From the NCBI GenBank assembly GCA_963812775.1, contig CAWEWH010000005.1, positions 496,001 to 560,000 of the forward strand: DNA of 64,000 nucleotides, in the 5' to 3' direction. The notes beneath the pieces were generated by a model. That model had not been told where the DNA came from and did no database searches. It was given only the letters and a program-made list of their open reading frames with translations. The DNA comes from CAWEWH01 sp963812775. Lineage in GTDB: Bacteria; Pseudomonadota; Alphaproteobacteria; Rhizobiales; Beijerinckiaceae. The stretch's first letter is position 1, and every line of letters begins with the position of its first letter. Both the position numbers and the translations under genes were made by a program. Positions 40,197-48,287 of this stretch are shown piece after piece.

Positions 40197-41857
40197 TGCG
40201 GCCGCCTTTTGTAGGGCCATTTTTCTGCGATGGTTGTGGCCAGGCCAAGCGCCAGCGACCCGATCTCCTTCTTGGCGAAGTGGGGATCGTGCTTCAGCGT
40301 GTGCCGGTTGCCCGCCTTGCCCCGGTCCGCGGCTCGCTCGAGCACACCCTTGATGCCGTAGCTCTTGTCGTCGCGATTGAATTCGATCTGCGGCTGGATG
40401 CGAAAATCGGACACCAGCGTGTCGAAATAATCGAGCGGCTTGTCGAGAAGCATCATTTCACTATAGGCCGATTCGCACTCTCCCTCGCTGAAGCCGCCGG
40501 CGACAAAACCCTCGAAGCCGGCCTTCTTCGGCAAGAGTTCATCGAGCACATTGCGCAACTGCCCGGACACTCCGGCCCAGTCCCGCGGCGTCTCGTCGTT
40601 GATGAGGCCCTGGTAAGCGCAGCCAGCGAAGACCCGGTTGGGACGCACGAAGGGCCTCTGCGTTATGCCGAGCCAATGGTGGAACAAGCGGCTTGCCGCG
40701 ATCTTCAGCTGCACGCGCGCGGCGGGGCTGTCGAACTGCGGCTTCACGACCTCCTGCAGCTCGCGCTTCAGCAGGCGCGGTCGCGCCACCACCGTGTCGC
40801 TTCTGACATAGGCTTCGACGAGCGCGTGCCTGATGTGCAGCATGATGCCCCCGCCCGCCGGCGGCGCGATGGATTTCCACTCGTTCACGCGCACATGGTA
40901 GATGTAGAGCGGTTCGTCCACGTGGCTGCTGAGCCTCGAGGTCAGGTTGCGATACGTGTTGGCGATATCCCGCTCGCTCTTGTCGAGCGCCGCCTCGGTC
41001 GCCGCTTTCCAAACCTCATTGGTCTCCTCGACGATTTCGGCGACGATTCCCTGCGACCATGTCTCGATCACGTCCCTGAGATGCAGCTCGAGGACGCCCT
41101 TCGCCGGCTTCAGCTCGTCGCTGCCCGCCTCGACGTAGATGAGCACGCGCGTCGGCGGCGCGCGCTCAGGCGGACAGGCGACCTGCGCCTTCTGCAGTTG
41201 GGGAAGCGCCTGGGCCATCGGCATGATGCGGGTTTGGTGCGGCTCGCCGTCCTTGACGATGCCGACGACATAACCGACGCGGTCGCGCACCGCGCCGCCA
41301 TTCATTCCCGCCGAGAACTTGATGTCCGTCAGGTAGTGGCGATCCTTCCCCGTCACCTCGCCGGGCACCGACAGCACCGTGTTGGCCGGAGAGGCATCGT
41401 AGCCGATGGCCCGCACCGGCTCGTTCGGCTCGAGCGCGCCGCAGGACAGGCTGGGGAATTCCTTGATGCCGCTGGCCGCAACCGCAGCGCCGGGAATCTC
41501 GATGAGGCACACGTCGTCGGCTTCGCCGTCGGCGCACCGCGGCTCTGCCGGTACCTCGGAGCCGGTCTTCGACCTCAGCGACACACGGATCTGACGTCCG
41601 GCTGCCCGATCGAGCGCCGGCAGAACCACCTGGCGGGTCGTGACAATGATGCCGTCGGCGTTCACCAGGAAGCCGGACCCTTGGCGTTCGAGCACCTGCG
41701 AACCGACGCCGGCGAAGACCTTGATGTGGACTGCGAGGTCCTCGTTGCTCGCTGCCCAGCCGGTCGACGAGCCTGCCGTCAGCGCCGCCGTCGCGCCGAA
41801 GAGCACCAGCGCCGCGTGCCTCACCACATCATCGCGGACCGCCAACATCCTACGCAT
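40193..41857 (-). CDS. Exported trypsin-like pseudoprotease with long C-terminal domain
   Basis: 554 residues: a signal peptide, a trypsin-fold domain (about 40-215) and a C-terminal domain of about 330 residues I do not recognise. The fold signature is GSGFLVNADGIIVTTRQVV, where catalytic His is Gln76. The Asp position is kept (D115 in ADDVCLIEI). The Ser motif reads AGMNGGAV with Asn186 instead of Ser. Two of three catalytic residues are therefore lost, so it should not cleave. The ATG at 41857 has GGGAG five bases upstream; a GTG at 41881 overlapping the previous stop is the alternative. It lies between the trypsin-like gene and the TPR-like gene and may be a binding or decoy partner. Confidence 0.82.
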   Translation of the reverse strand: MRRMLAVRDDVVRHAALVLFGATAALTAGSSTGWAASNEDLAVHIKVFAGVGSQVLERQGSGFLVNADGIIVTTRQVVLPALDRAAGRQIRVSLRSKTGSEVPAEPRCADGEADDVCLIEIPGAAVAASGIKEFPSLSCGALEPNEPVRAIGYDASPANTVLSVPGEVTGKDRHYLTDIKFSAGMNGGAVRDRVGYVVGIVKDGEPHQTRIMPMAQALPQLQKAQVACPPERAPPTRVLIYVEAGSDELKPAKGVLELHLRDVIETWSQGIVAEIVEETNEVWKAATEAALDKSERDIANTYRNLTSRLSSHVDEPLYIYHVRVNEWKSIAPPAGGGIMLHIRHALVEAYVRSDTVVARPRLLKRELQEVVKPQFDSPAARVQLKIAASRLFHHWLGITQRPFVRPNRVFAGCAYQGLINDETPRDWAGVSGQLRNVLDELLPKKAGFEGFVAGGFSEGECESAYSEMMLLDKPLDYFDTLVSDFRIQPQIEFNRDDKSYGIKGVLERAADRGKAGNRHTLKHDPHFAKKEIGSLALGLATTIAEKWPYKRRPQ

Positions 41858-41877
41858 CGCGGCTCCCGTATTGCACC

Positions 41878-42549
41878 TCACGTCGCCGGGCAGGACACGC
41901 CGACGGCAAGCAATAGCGTTACGGCCTGCACGATGGGGGTAAAATAGCCGTGCGTGCCCCCGCGCGTGCCGCCCTTGACCACTCCGACCACGTGGCCGCT
42001 GCCGCGGTCGAGTACCGGCCCTCCGCTCATCCCGTAGGTCAGCGGCAGCGTCGACGGGTAGAGAAACTTCTCGCCTACGCCGCCGATGACCACGCCGGGC
42101 ACGTTGAGGACGGTATTGCCTTGCCCACTATCGTAGCCATAGGCCTTCACTTCGGTGCCCGAGTCGAGTTCCTTGCAGGCGATCTTGGCGAATTGCGTGA
42201 TGCCGCTGCCGCCTGGCGCGGCGCTGTTCACCTTGATGATGCAGACGTTGGCGAACTCGCCTGGGCTGCATTGGAAGATGGCGGCCGGAAGCTCATTGCT
42301 GCCCCTGAAACGCAACGAAACCTTGATTTGCGCCGTCGGTGATGAGAGCGCCTCCTTGAGTACGTGGCGGGCCGTGACGATGAAGCCGTTGGGCGTGATC
42401 AGAAAGCCGGATCCCTCCTCGATCACCTGGCTGCCGGAATAGATCTTGATGTGCGCAACCACCTGGTCCGGCGCTTGGCTCAGCGACGGCGACGGCGCCA
42501 TGAGGGCCGCCGCGACGAGCACGGCCCCGAGACGACGCGCTGCCCGCAT
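41878..42549 (-). CDS. Exported trypsin-like serine protease, catalytic Asp replaced
   Basis: 223 residues with signal peptide MRAARRLGAVLVAAALMAPS (cleavage near SLSQA). Trypsin_2 fold: GSGFLITPNGFIVTARHVL has His62, and TYGMSGGPVLDRGSG has Ser175. The Asp position, expected in a D-x-A-V-L-K context, reads ANVCIIKV with Asn101. In classical trypsin an Asp-to-Asn change lowers activity strongly, so this is at best a slow enzyme unless another residue compensates. It starts eight bases after the metalloprotease stop and overlaps or abuts the pseudoprotease gene. The two proteins have complementary losses (H-N-S versus Q-D-N). Confidence 0.85.
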   Translation of the reverse strand: MRAARRLGAVLVAAALMAPSPSLSQAPDQVVAHIKIYSGSQVIEEGSGFLITPNGFIVTARHVLKEALSSPTAQIKVSLRFRGSNELPAAIFQCSPGEFANVCIIKVNSAAPGGSGITQFAKIACKELDSGTEVKAYGYDSGQGNTVLNVPGVVIGGVGEKFLYPSTLPLTYGMSGGPVLDRGSGHVVGVVKGGTRGGTHGYFTPIVQAVTLLLAVGVSCPAT

Positions 42550-42557
42550 CGCCCGGC

Positions 42558-43397
42558 TCAAGCCGAGTAGAGACCCTGCAGGCACTTGCGGTCTCCTTGC
42601 GAGATGTTGCTCGACGGCGTCGCCGAGAAGCCGTTCTTCGTCCAGCGGGTCGGGATCGGGTAGATCATGATCGAGTGCTTGTCGAAGCTGGGGCTGCCGA
42701 TGCACACATATCGATCATCGTACTTCGCGAAGATGTTCGTCTCGCAATCCGCGGCCGACCATCCGAGCGCTGCCATCTCGCGCTTCACCGCGTCCTTGTC
42801 CCAATCGATGTTCGCCTTGGGGTGATTGTGCTCGTGATGCAGCCCCAGCGCATGCCCCATCTCGTGGATGATGACGTCGGGCTGCATGTTCTGGATGTTC
42901 ATGGTCGGCGCCGACTTCGGCACCGAGAGATTGCCGCGCCCCACATGGGACCAGTTGCCCTTGGCGTCGAACGTCACGCGGATCGGCGCCTTGTCGGCCG
43001 GCGCCGAGAAATCGAAGCTGATATATTGACCCACTTCGCTGTCGGTCCAGTTCTTCACGGCGGCACTGAAAATCTCGTGCTGGCCGGACCCCCCGTTCAG
43101 GAAGGCGACGCCGAGCTCGATAATTCCGGAATTGGGCTTGCTGCCGTCGCTGCGTCGCCAGCGATGCGGCAGGAAGGCGACGCCAAAGTCGGTGATATCG
43201 AACGTCCGCCGATTGGTCTCAAACTGCGGCCGGTTGACCTCGTTGGCCGAGAGGTCGTCGATCGCGAACTTGACGCTTTCCGGATCCTTCGTGGCGCAGA
43301 TGAATTCGGTCGGCTGGGCGAGCCCCTCGCCGATGCTGAACGACGTGGTGCCGAGTGCGCCGAGCAGCGTGAGCGAAAATGACCTCCGCGTCAGCAT
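42558..43397 (-). CDS. Exported astacin-like zinc metalloprotease (M12A)
   Basis: 279 residues. A twin-arginine-like leader (TRRSFSLTLLGALGTTSFS) is followed by a domain with the full astacin zinc motif HExxHxxGxxHE: IIHEMGHALGLHHEHNHP, ligands His178, His182 and His188 with Glu179 as base. The Met-turn is SIMIYPIPT. The protein has four to five Cys able to pair. Astacins are common in animals and scattered in bacteria. The ATG at 43397 follows GGAGGGACAG. It is the second gene of the proteolysis cluster and the only one with all catalytic residues intact. Confidence 0.9.
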   Translation of the reverse strand: MLTRRSFSLTLLGALGTTSFSIGEGLAQPTEFICATKDPESVKFAIDDLSANEVNRPQFETNRRTFDITDFGVAFLPHRWRRSDGSKPNSGIIELGVAFLNGGSGQHEIFSAAVKNWTDSEVGQYISFDFSAPADKAPIRVTFDAKGNWSHVGRGNLSVPKSAPTMNIQNMQPDVIIHEMGHALGLHHEHNHPKANIDWDKDAVKREMAALGWSAADCETNIFAKYDDRYVCIGSPSFDKHSIMIYPIPTRWTKNGFSATPSSNISQGDRKCLQGLYSA

Positions 43398-43430
43398 CTG
43401 TCCCTCCCCCCTTATGGTTCTTGCTTTCGC

Positions 43431-43736
43431 CTAACGGACCGGCTGGCCCCTCACTGGCACGCCCGCCACCGTCGGCGGCGCGCGACGCGCCCCAGGCGCC
43501 GCCCGCGACGGGGTCGCGACGGCCGCGCAGATGGCCTTGGCGATCTCGCTGGCGATCTTGAATTCAGGTGCGCCTGTCGCGACGATCTCCACGATCGTGT
43601 CTGCGGTGGGCAGAAATTTGCAGGCCGTTGAAGTGATGGCCTGGACGTTGCTCACGAAGCGCTGATCTGCAGGTCCGCCCATGGTGGCGCAGCCGCCAAA
43701 CGCCACAACAACCGGCAGCAGCGCCCCTCAACTCAT
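43431..43736 (-). pseudogene. Small lipoprotein gene with in-frame stop at codon 3
   Basis: Read from ATG 43736 the codons are Met-Ser-stop, then GALLPVVVAFGGC, a textbook lipoprotein signal with lipobox FGGC, and a mature part CATMGGPADQRFVSNVQAI followed by ...FLPTADTIVEIVATG. The TGA (43728-43730) would be CGA with one base change. The only downstream start, GTG at 43706, would remove nearly the whole signal. It lies 33 bp upstream of the metalloprotease, as first gene of the cluster. Family not recognised. Confidence 0.55.
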
Positions 43737-43983
43737 CCCGCGCCGAATGGCCGACAGCGAACCTGGCGAACGCATGTTGCCGCCCCTGAGGTCAACGACC
43801 CGCGGTTGAGCTCAAAACCCATTGCTACCATGTTGAACCGCCCCGTCCGCGAGCGCAAGAGGCGTGTCCTCAACGGGTCCTACAGGCATAGATTGAATCA
43901 CGGCGAACGCCGTCGCAGCGTGACGGGCGTCACAGAGCCGCGACGCTTTCGGCGGCTCGGGCGGGCGGAGACCCGCCGTGACG

Positions 43984-45249
43984 TTAGGTGTTCATCGACT
44001 CGAAGAACTCGCCGTTGTTCTTGGTCTGGCGCAGCTTGTCGAGCAGGAACTCGATGGCGTCCACGGTGCCCATCGGGTTGAGGATGCGGCGCAGCACGTA
44101 CATCTTCTTGAGGATGTCGGCCGGCACCAGGAGTTCTTCCTTGCGCGTGCCCGAGCGCGTGATGTCGAGGGCCGGGAAGACGCGCTTGTCCGAGACCTTG
44201 CGGTCGAGGATGATTTCGGAATTGCCGGTGCCCTTGAACTCTTCGAAAATCACCTCGTCCATGCGGCTGCCGGTGTCGATCAGCGCGGTGGCGATGATGG
44301 TGAGCGAGCCGCCTTCCTCGATGTTGCGGGCCGCGCCGAAGAAGCGCTTCGGCCGCTGCAGCGCGTTGGCGTCGACGCCGCCGGTCAGCACCTTGCCGGA
44401 GGACGGCACCACGGTGTTGTAGGCGCGCCCGAGGCGGGTGATCGAGTCGAGCAGGATCACCACGTCGCGGCTGTGCTCGACGAGGCGCTTGGCCTTCTCG
44501 ATCACCATCTCGGCCACCTGCACGTGGCGCGAGGCCGGCTCGTCGAAGGTCGAGGAGATGACCTCGCCCTTCACCGAGCGCTGCATGTCGGTGACCTCTT
44601 CGGGCCGCTCGTCGATGAGCAGCACGATGAGATAGCACTCGGGATGATTGGTGGTGATCGACTGGGCGATGTTCTGCAACAGCACCGTCTTGCCGGTGCG
44701 CGGCGGCGACACGATCAGGCCGCGCTGGCCCTTGCCGATCGGCGCCACGATGTCGATGACGCGGGCGGAAAAATCCTTCCTGGTCGGGTCCTCGATCTCG
44801 AGCTTCAGCCGCTCGTCGGGATAGAGCGGCGTCAGGTTGTCGAAGTGGACCTTGTGGCGGATCTTCTCCGGGTCCTCGAAGTTGATGGTGTTGACCTTGA
44901 GCAGCGCGAAGTAGCGCTCGCCCTCCTTGGGGCCGCGGATGGGGCCCTCGACGGTGTCGCCGGTGCGCAGCCCGAAGCGGCGGATCTGCGAGGGCGAGAT
45001 GTAGATGTCGTCGGGGCCGGGCAGGTAGTTCGAGTCCGACGAGCGCAGGAAGCCGAAGCCGTCCTGCAGCACTTCGACGACGCCCTCGCCGATGATCTCG
45101 ATTTCCTTGGCGGCGAACTGCTTGAGGATCGCGAACATCAGCTCCTGCTTGCGCATGATGCTGGCGTTCTCGACCTCGAGCTCTTCGGCCTGGGTGAGAA
45201 GCTCGGTGGGCGATTTGGACTTGAGGTCCTGAAGCTTGATCTCCCGCAT
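43984..45249 (-). CDS. rho: Transcription termination factor Rho
   Basis: 421-residue hexameric RNA helicase that ends transcription at C-rich sites. The N-terminal helix bundle is MREIKLQDLKSKSPTELLTQ; the primary RNA site lies around LQDGFGFLRSSDSNYLPGPDDIYIS; Walker A is PPRTGKTVLLQ, Walker B is LLIDERPEEVTDM. The Q-loop/R-loop region is KVLTGGVDANALQRPKRFFGAARN. The ATG at 45249 is the conserved start; 22 upstream codons are proline/arginine junk. Rho is often autoregulated through its leader; the 224 bp upstream contain no gene. Confidence 0.98.
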   Translation of the reverse strand: MREIKLQDLKSKSPTELLTQAEELEVENASIMRKQELMFAILKQFAAKEIEIIGEGVVEVLQDGFGFLRSSDSNYLPGPDDIYISPSQIRRFGLRTGDTVEGPIRGPKEGERYFALLKVNTINFEDPEKIRHKVHFDNLTPLYPDERLKLEIEDPTRKDFSARVIDIVAPIGKGQRGLIVSPPRTGKTVLLQNIAQSITTNHPECYLIVLLIDERPEEVTDMQRSVKGEVISSTFDEPASRHVQVAEMVIEKAKRLVEHSRDVVILLDSITRLGRAYNTVVPSSGKVLTGGVDANALQRPKRFFGAARNIEEGGSLTIIATALIDTGSRMDEVIFEEFKGTGNSEIILDRKVSDKRVFPALDITRSGTRKEELLVPADILKKMYVLRRILNPMGTVDAIEFLLDKLRQTKNNGEFFESMNT

Positions 45250-45473
45250 GGGAGGATTCTCGCGAATGGGCCAGGGGGGCCTTGGGGGAGGGATAGGATC
45301 GCGGCGCGACCTCAATTCGGCGCCAGGGCGGAATGGCTGATAAGGGCCACCGCGCGCCGATTCGTCTTTGGGGAAGACTGGTTCTCAATACCGCTTTTTT
45401 GCGGCCTGCTCAAGGGCCGCCGCGGCGCTCATCACGTTCTGTTCAATTCAGGGTTACGAACCGTGAAAGACGG

Positions 45474-45716
45474 TCAGGGGGAAGCCCTTCCGTCCGGCTC
45501 GTCGCCGTTGCCGCCCGACCCCATGACGCCAAAATCGCGCGACCGCGAGCCGCGTGGCGCCGCCGTCCCACCGTCCACGCCCAATCCGCGCCGCAGCAAT
45601 TCGCGGATGGCGGCGGCCCGCGACGGCATGCGCTGACGAAAGCGGAAATCGTCCAAAGCAGACAGCTCATCCTCGCTGAGCATGACCTGCAGGCGGGTTT
45701 CGCGTTCCTCGGACAT
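45474..45716 (-). CDS. Ribbon-helix-helix DNA-binding protein
   Basis: 80 residues. MSEERETRLQVMLSEDELSA gives the N-terminal beta strand and first helix; RFRQRMPSRAAAIRELLRRGL is the second helix with the conserved SRAAAIRELL core. The C-terminal 35 residues are Gly/Arg-rich and look disordered. The ATG at 45716 is four codons inside the open frame. No toxin gene is adjacent, so it is more likely a stand-alone regulator than an antitoxin. A short dyad at 45747-45763 may be its own operator. Confidence 0.8.
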   Translation of the reverse strand: MSEERETRLQVMLSEDELSALDDFRFRQRMPSRAAAIRELLRRGLGVDGGTAAPRGSRSRDFGVMGSGGNGDEPDGRASP

Positions 45717-45746
45717 TGGAGCCCCCAAAAACTGGTCCCGTGAGCT

Positions 45747-45763
45747 TGACCATTAGTTGGTCA
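45747..45763. promoter_or_regulatory. Candidate RHH operator dyad
   Basis: TGACCA (45747-45752), five bases, TGGTCA (45758-45763), 31 bp upstream of the RHH gene and in the divergent spacer with the 73-codon gene at 45943. Small spaced dyads are the typical RHH targets. Confidence 0.4.
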
Positions 45764-45942
45764 CTTACTCAACTAGCGTCAAGAGCCCAGGTTCAGTCTT
45801 TGGCGCAAAAATTAGCAGCCAAGCCGCCGGCCGCAGTGCCGCAAGATGAGCTAAATGATTGATAATGCTGAACTTTCCTGTTGCGAACGCGACGGCTCCG
45901 TGCTATCTCTGTGGGTAAGGGTGGCCAACCGGACAGGTCACA

Positions 45943-46164
45943 ATGCCAAGCCCCACGACAGACCAGCAGATCGCCCTCCAGGACGAGGTCGCCACGTTGA
46001 TCGGCGAGGCCATGCGGTCGCGCACCGTGCTTGCGGTGTCTGCGCATGCGGCACGCCTGGCCGAGACCTATCGCTCGGCCGAGATCTCGAAGAACGAGAT
46101 CTGCCAGCTCATCGTCAGCCTCGCCGTCCCCACCAACGTGGCGCTGGAACTGGCGCACGCCTGA
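45943..46164 (+). CDS. Conserved small hypothetical protein
   Basis: 73 residues, MPSPTTDQQIALQDEVATLI then GEAMRSRTVLAVSAHAARLAETYR and ISKNEICQLIVSLAVPTNVALEL. Predicted all-helical, soluble, no signal peptide. No recognised domain. The ATG at 45943 lies in the AT-richer stretch divergent from the RHH gene; its stop is 24 bp from the convergent hemJ stop. Confidence 0.7.
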   Translation: MPSPTTDQQIALQDEVATLIGEAMRSRTVLAVSAHAARLAETYRSAEISKNEICQLIVSLAVPTNVALELAHA

Positions 46165-46188
46165 CCGGCATCAGGCGTCGCTGCCGCC

Positions 46189-46623
46189 TCAGAACGGCTT
46201 CACCACCGCCAGGATGACGATACCGATCATCAGCAGGGTCGGCACTTCGTTGATCAACCGGTAGAAGCGCGCCGGGCGCGTGTTGCGGTCCTCCCGGAAG
46301 GCGCGGACCGTGGCGGCCAGGAAGCCGTGCATGCCCATCAGCAAGAAGACGAGCAGCAGCTTGGCGTGCAGCCAGCTGGCCTTGAGCAGGCCGCCCTCGT
46401 AGCCCTGGTAGATGAGCGCGAGCCCGAGGATGAGCGCCGCCAGCATGGCCGGCGTCGTGATGTAGCGCAGCAGCCGGTATTCCATGACCTTGAAGGTCTC
46501 GGACGTTTCAGAGCCCACCGCCGCGTCGGCGTGATAGACGAAGAGCCGCGGCAGATAGAGTATGCCGGCCATCCAGGCGATGACCGCGATGATGTGCAAC
46601 GCCTTGAGCCACAGATCGAGCAT
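46189..46623 (-). CDS. hemJ: Protoporphyrinogen IX oxidase HemJ
   Basis: 144-residue membrane protein with four hydrophobic spans that makes protoporphyrin IX, replacing HemG/HemY in most alphaproteobacteria. Signatures are LWLKALHIIAVIAWMAGILYLPRLFVYH with the conserved His and RLFVYH motif, MEYRLLRYITTPAM, SWLHAKLLLVFLLMGMHGF and RLINEVPTLLMIGIV. The ATG at 46623 overlaps the stop of the restored DUF559 frame by four bases (ATGA). Together with hemE upstream it forms a heme-synthesis unit. Confidence 0.93.
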   Translation of the reverse strand: MLDLWLKALHIIAVIAWMAGILYLPRLFVYHADAAVGSETSETFKVMEYRLLRYITTPAMLAALILGLALIYQGYEGGLLKASWLHAKLLLVFLLMGMHGFLAATVRAFREDRNTRPARFYRLINEVPTLLMIGIVILAVVKPF

Positions 46624-47241
46624 CAGTTGCTCCCGCGGTTGGGTCGGGAGGCGAGTGGCCGTGGGCGCCGATCCTCCCCCTCTAGGGGGAGGTGGCCGCG
46701 CGTAGCGCGGCCGGAGGGGGTCGCCTTGACCTGATGTTCACGACCCCACCCGTCGCGCCGCAAGGGCGGCGCGCCACCCTCCCCTTGAGGGGAGGGATCA
46801 GGCCCCTTCTTGCCACTCGCTCGAGGCACGCGCACGCGCCGCGACGACGCCTGTTCGAGCGTTGCGTAGATTGTGTCCATCACGACTTGCTTCTGTTGTT
46901 CAATCTCGTGGTTCCAGAACCTGAGAAATCTTATAGCCGAGCTGCGCTAGCTCGCCGTCCCGCTTGCGGTCGGCGCGGAGCTCGGTCGTCCCGTGTTGAT
47001 ATCCGTCGACCTCTACGACGAGCTTTTGATTGAGGCACGCAAAGTCGACCACGAAGCGACCTATGGGGACCTGTCGCCGAAAGTGAAATCCGGCTGGCCC
47101 CAACTCTTCCCGGAGCCAGTTCCAAAGCTTTACTTCGTGCGCCGTCATCCTTTTGCGAAGGCCACGCGGCACTGAAACGGGCAAGTTCGACCGGACGGCA
47201 TGGCCCATACGACCCATCTTGTCCCTACCGGCCGATGTCAT
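46623..47241 (-). pseudogene. DUF559 endonuclease-like gene, frameshifted (copy 1)
   Basis: From ATG 47241, which overlaps the hemE stop, the frame encodes RMTAHEVKLWNWLREELGPA, RRQVPIGRFVVDFACL and LVVEVDGYQHG, the Vsr/PD-(D/E)XK-like core of DUF559, and then goes out of frame in LGYKISQV, stopping at 46900. Removing one base at 46925-46930 (GAAATC to GAATC on the plus strand) restores RFWNHEIEQQKQVVMDTIYA as in copy 2. The frame then runs through a palindromic repeat (DPSPQGEGGAP...RRDGWGRE) to a stop at 46623 that overlaps hemJ. The slip is again an extra A in a GANTC site. Function unknown. Confidence 0.75.
46672..46805. repeat. RPE-like repeat pair between DUF559-1 and hemJ
   Basis: Two inverted units: CCTCCCCCTCTAGGGGGAGG with GGCCGCGCGTAGCGCGGCC, then the mirrored GACCCCACCCGTCGCGCCGC and CACCCTCCCCTTGAGGGGAG. 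Same family as 12709 and 60768; translated in the restored DUF559-1 frame. Confidence 0.8.
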
Positions 47242-48287
47242 GGGTTGGTCCCCCTCACCCGTTTCACCAGTCGCTCCACATGCGCAATCGGCGTCTCCGG
47301 CAGGATGCCGTGCCCGAGATTGAAAATATGCGGGCCCCCGCCGAGCGCCTCGAGGATAGCATCGATGCCTCGTTCGAGCGCCTCGCCGCCCGCCATCAGC
47401 GCGAGCGGATCGAGATTGCCCTGCGTGGCGACACGCGGCTGGATGCGCTCGCGCGCAAAACCCAGCTCGACCCCCCAGTCGAGCCCCACCGCATCGGCAA
47501 TGCCACTCGTCGCCAGCGCCTCGAGCTTGGCGCCGGCGCCCCGCGCGAACACCATGATCTTCGCGTCGGGCTTCACGGCCTTGACCGCCTTCACGATGCG
47601 TCCGATCGGCGCGAGCGACCAGCGCTCGAACAGTTGCGGCGGCAGTGCCCCCGCAAAGCTTTCGAAGATCTGCACCGCCTGGGCGCCGGCCTCCAGCTGC
47701 CCGACGAGGTAAGTGGCCGATGCGGTGACCAGCCGGTCGACGAGGTCCTCCAGGAACGCTGCATCGCGATAGGCCGTGAGGCGGATCGGCGCCTGGTCGG
47801 GGGTGCCTTTGCCCGCGATCATGTAGCTCGCCACCGTCCACGGCGCGCCGCAAAAGCCGATGAGCGCCGTCTCCGGCCCGAGCGCCCCCCGCACCCGGCT
47901 CACCGTCTCGTAGATGGCGGCAAGCCGCGCCGCGTCGGGCTGTGCCGCGAGCTTGGCGAGCCCCGCCTTGTCGGTGACCGGCTCGAGGCGCGGACCCTCG
48001 TTCTCGACGAAGTCCACACGCTGGCCGAGGGCATCGGGAACGACGAGGATGTCCGAGAACAGGATCGCCGCGTCGAAACCGAACCGCCGGATCGGCTGCA
48101 GGGTCACCTCCGCGGCAAGCGCCGGCGAGTAGCACAGCTTCAGGAACGAGCCGGCCTTTTCACGCACCTGGCGATACTCGGGCAGGTAGCGGCCGGCCTG
48201 GCGCATCAGCCAGATCGGCGGTCGTTCGCTTGTCTCGCCCCCGAGGGTCCGCAGGAAGAGGGCCGGTCGCGTTGTCCCCACAGGCAC
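47238..48287 (-). CDS. hemE: Uroporphyrinogen decarboxylase
   Basis: 349-residue cytosolic enzyme converting uroporphyrinogen III to coproporphyrinogen III. Signatures are RPPIWLMRQAGRYLPEYRQVR (Arg-rich substrate motif), AAILFSDILVVPDALGQ with the catalytic Asp, GFCGAPWTVASYM and VVFA-type strand IMVFARGAG. It starts at GTG 48287; a second GTG two codons later has better spacing from AAGAG and may be the real start. Beyond its 5' end lies the probable replication origin, as in Caulobacter, where hemE borders Cori. Confidence 0.96.
   Translation of the reverse strand: MPVGTTRPALFLRTLGGETSERPPIWLMRQAGRYLPEYRQVREKAGSFLKLCYSPALAAEVTLQPIRRFGFDAAILFSDILVVPDALGQRVDFVENEGPRLEPVTDKAGLAKLAAQPDAARLAAIYETVSRVRGALGPETALIGFCGAPWTVASYMIAGKGTPDQAPIRLTAYRDAAFLEDLVDRLVTASATYLVGQLEAGAQAVQIFESFAGALPPQLFERWSLAPIGRIVKAVKAVKPDAKIMVFARGAGAKLEALATSGIADAVGLDWGVELGFARERIQPRVATQGNLDPLALMAGGEALERGIDAILEALGGGPHIFNLGHGILPETPIAHVERLVKRVRGTNP

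Noticed and set aside
43431..43706. GTG at 43706 as true start of the small lipoprotein
   Set aside because: It would leave only Met-Ala-Phe-Gly-Gly before the lipobox Cys, not a working signal; the full signal lies upstream across a TGA.
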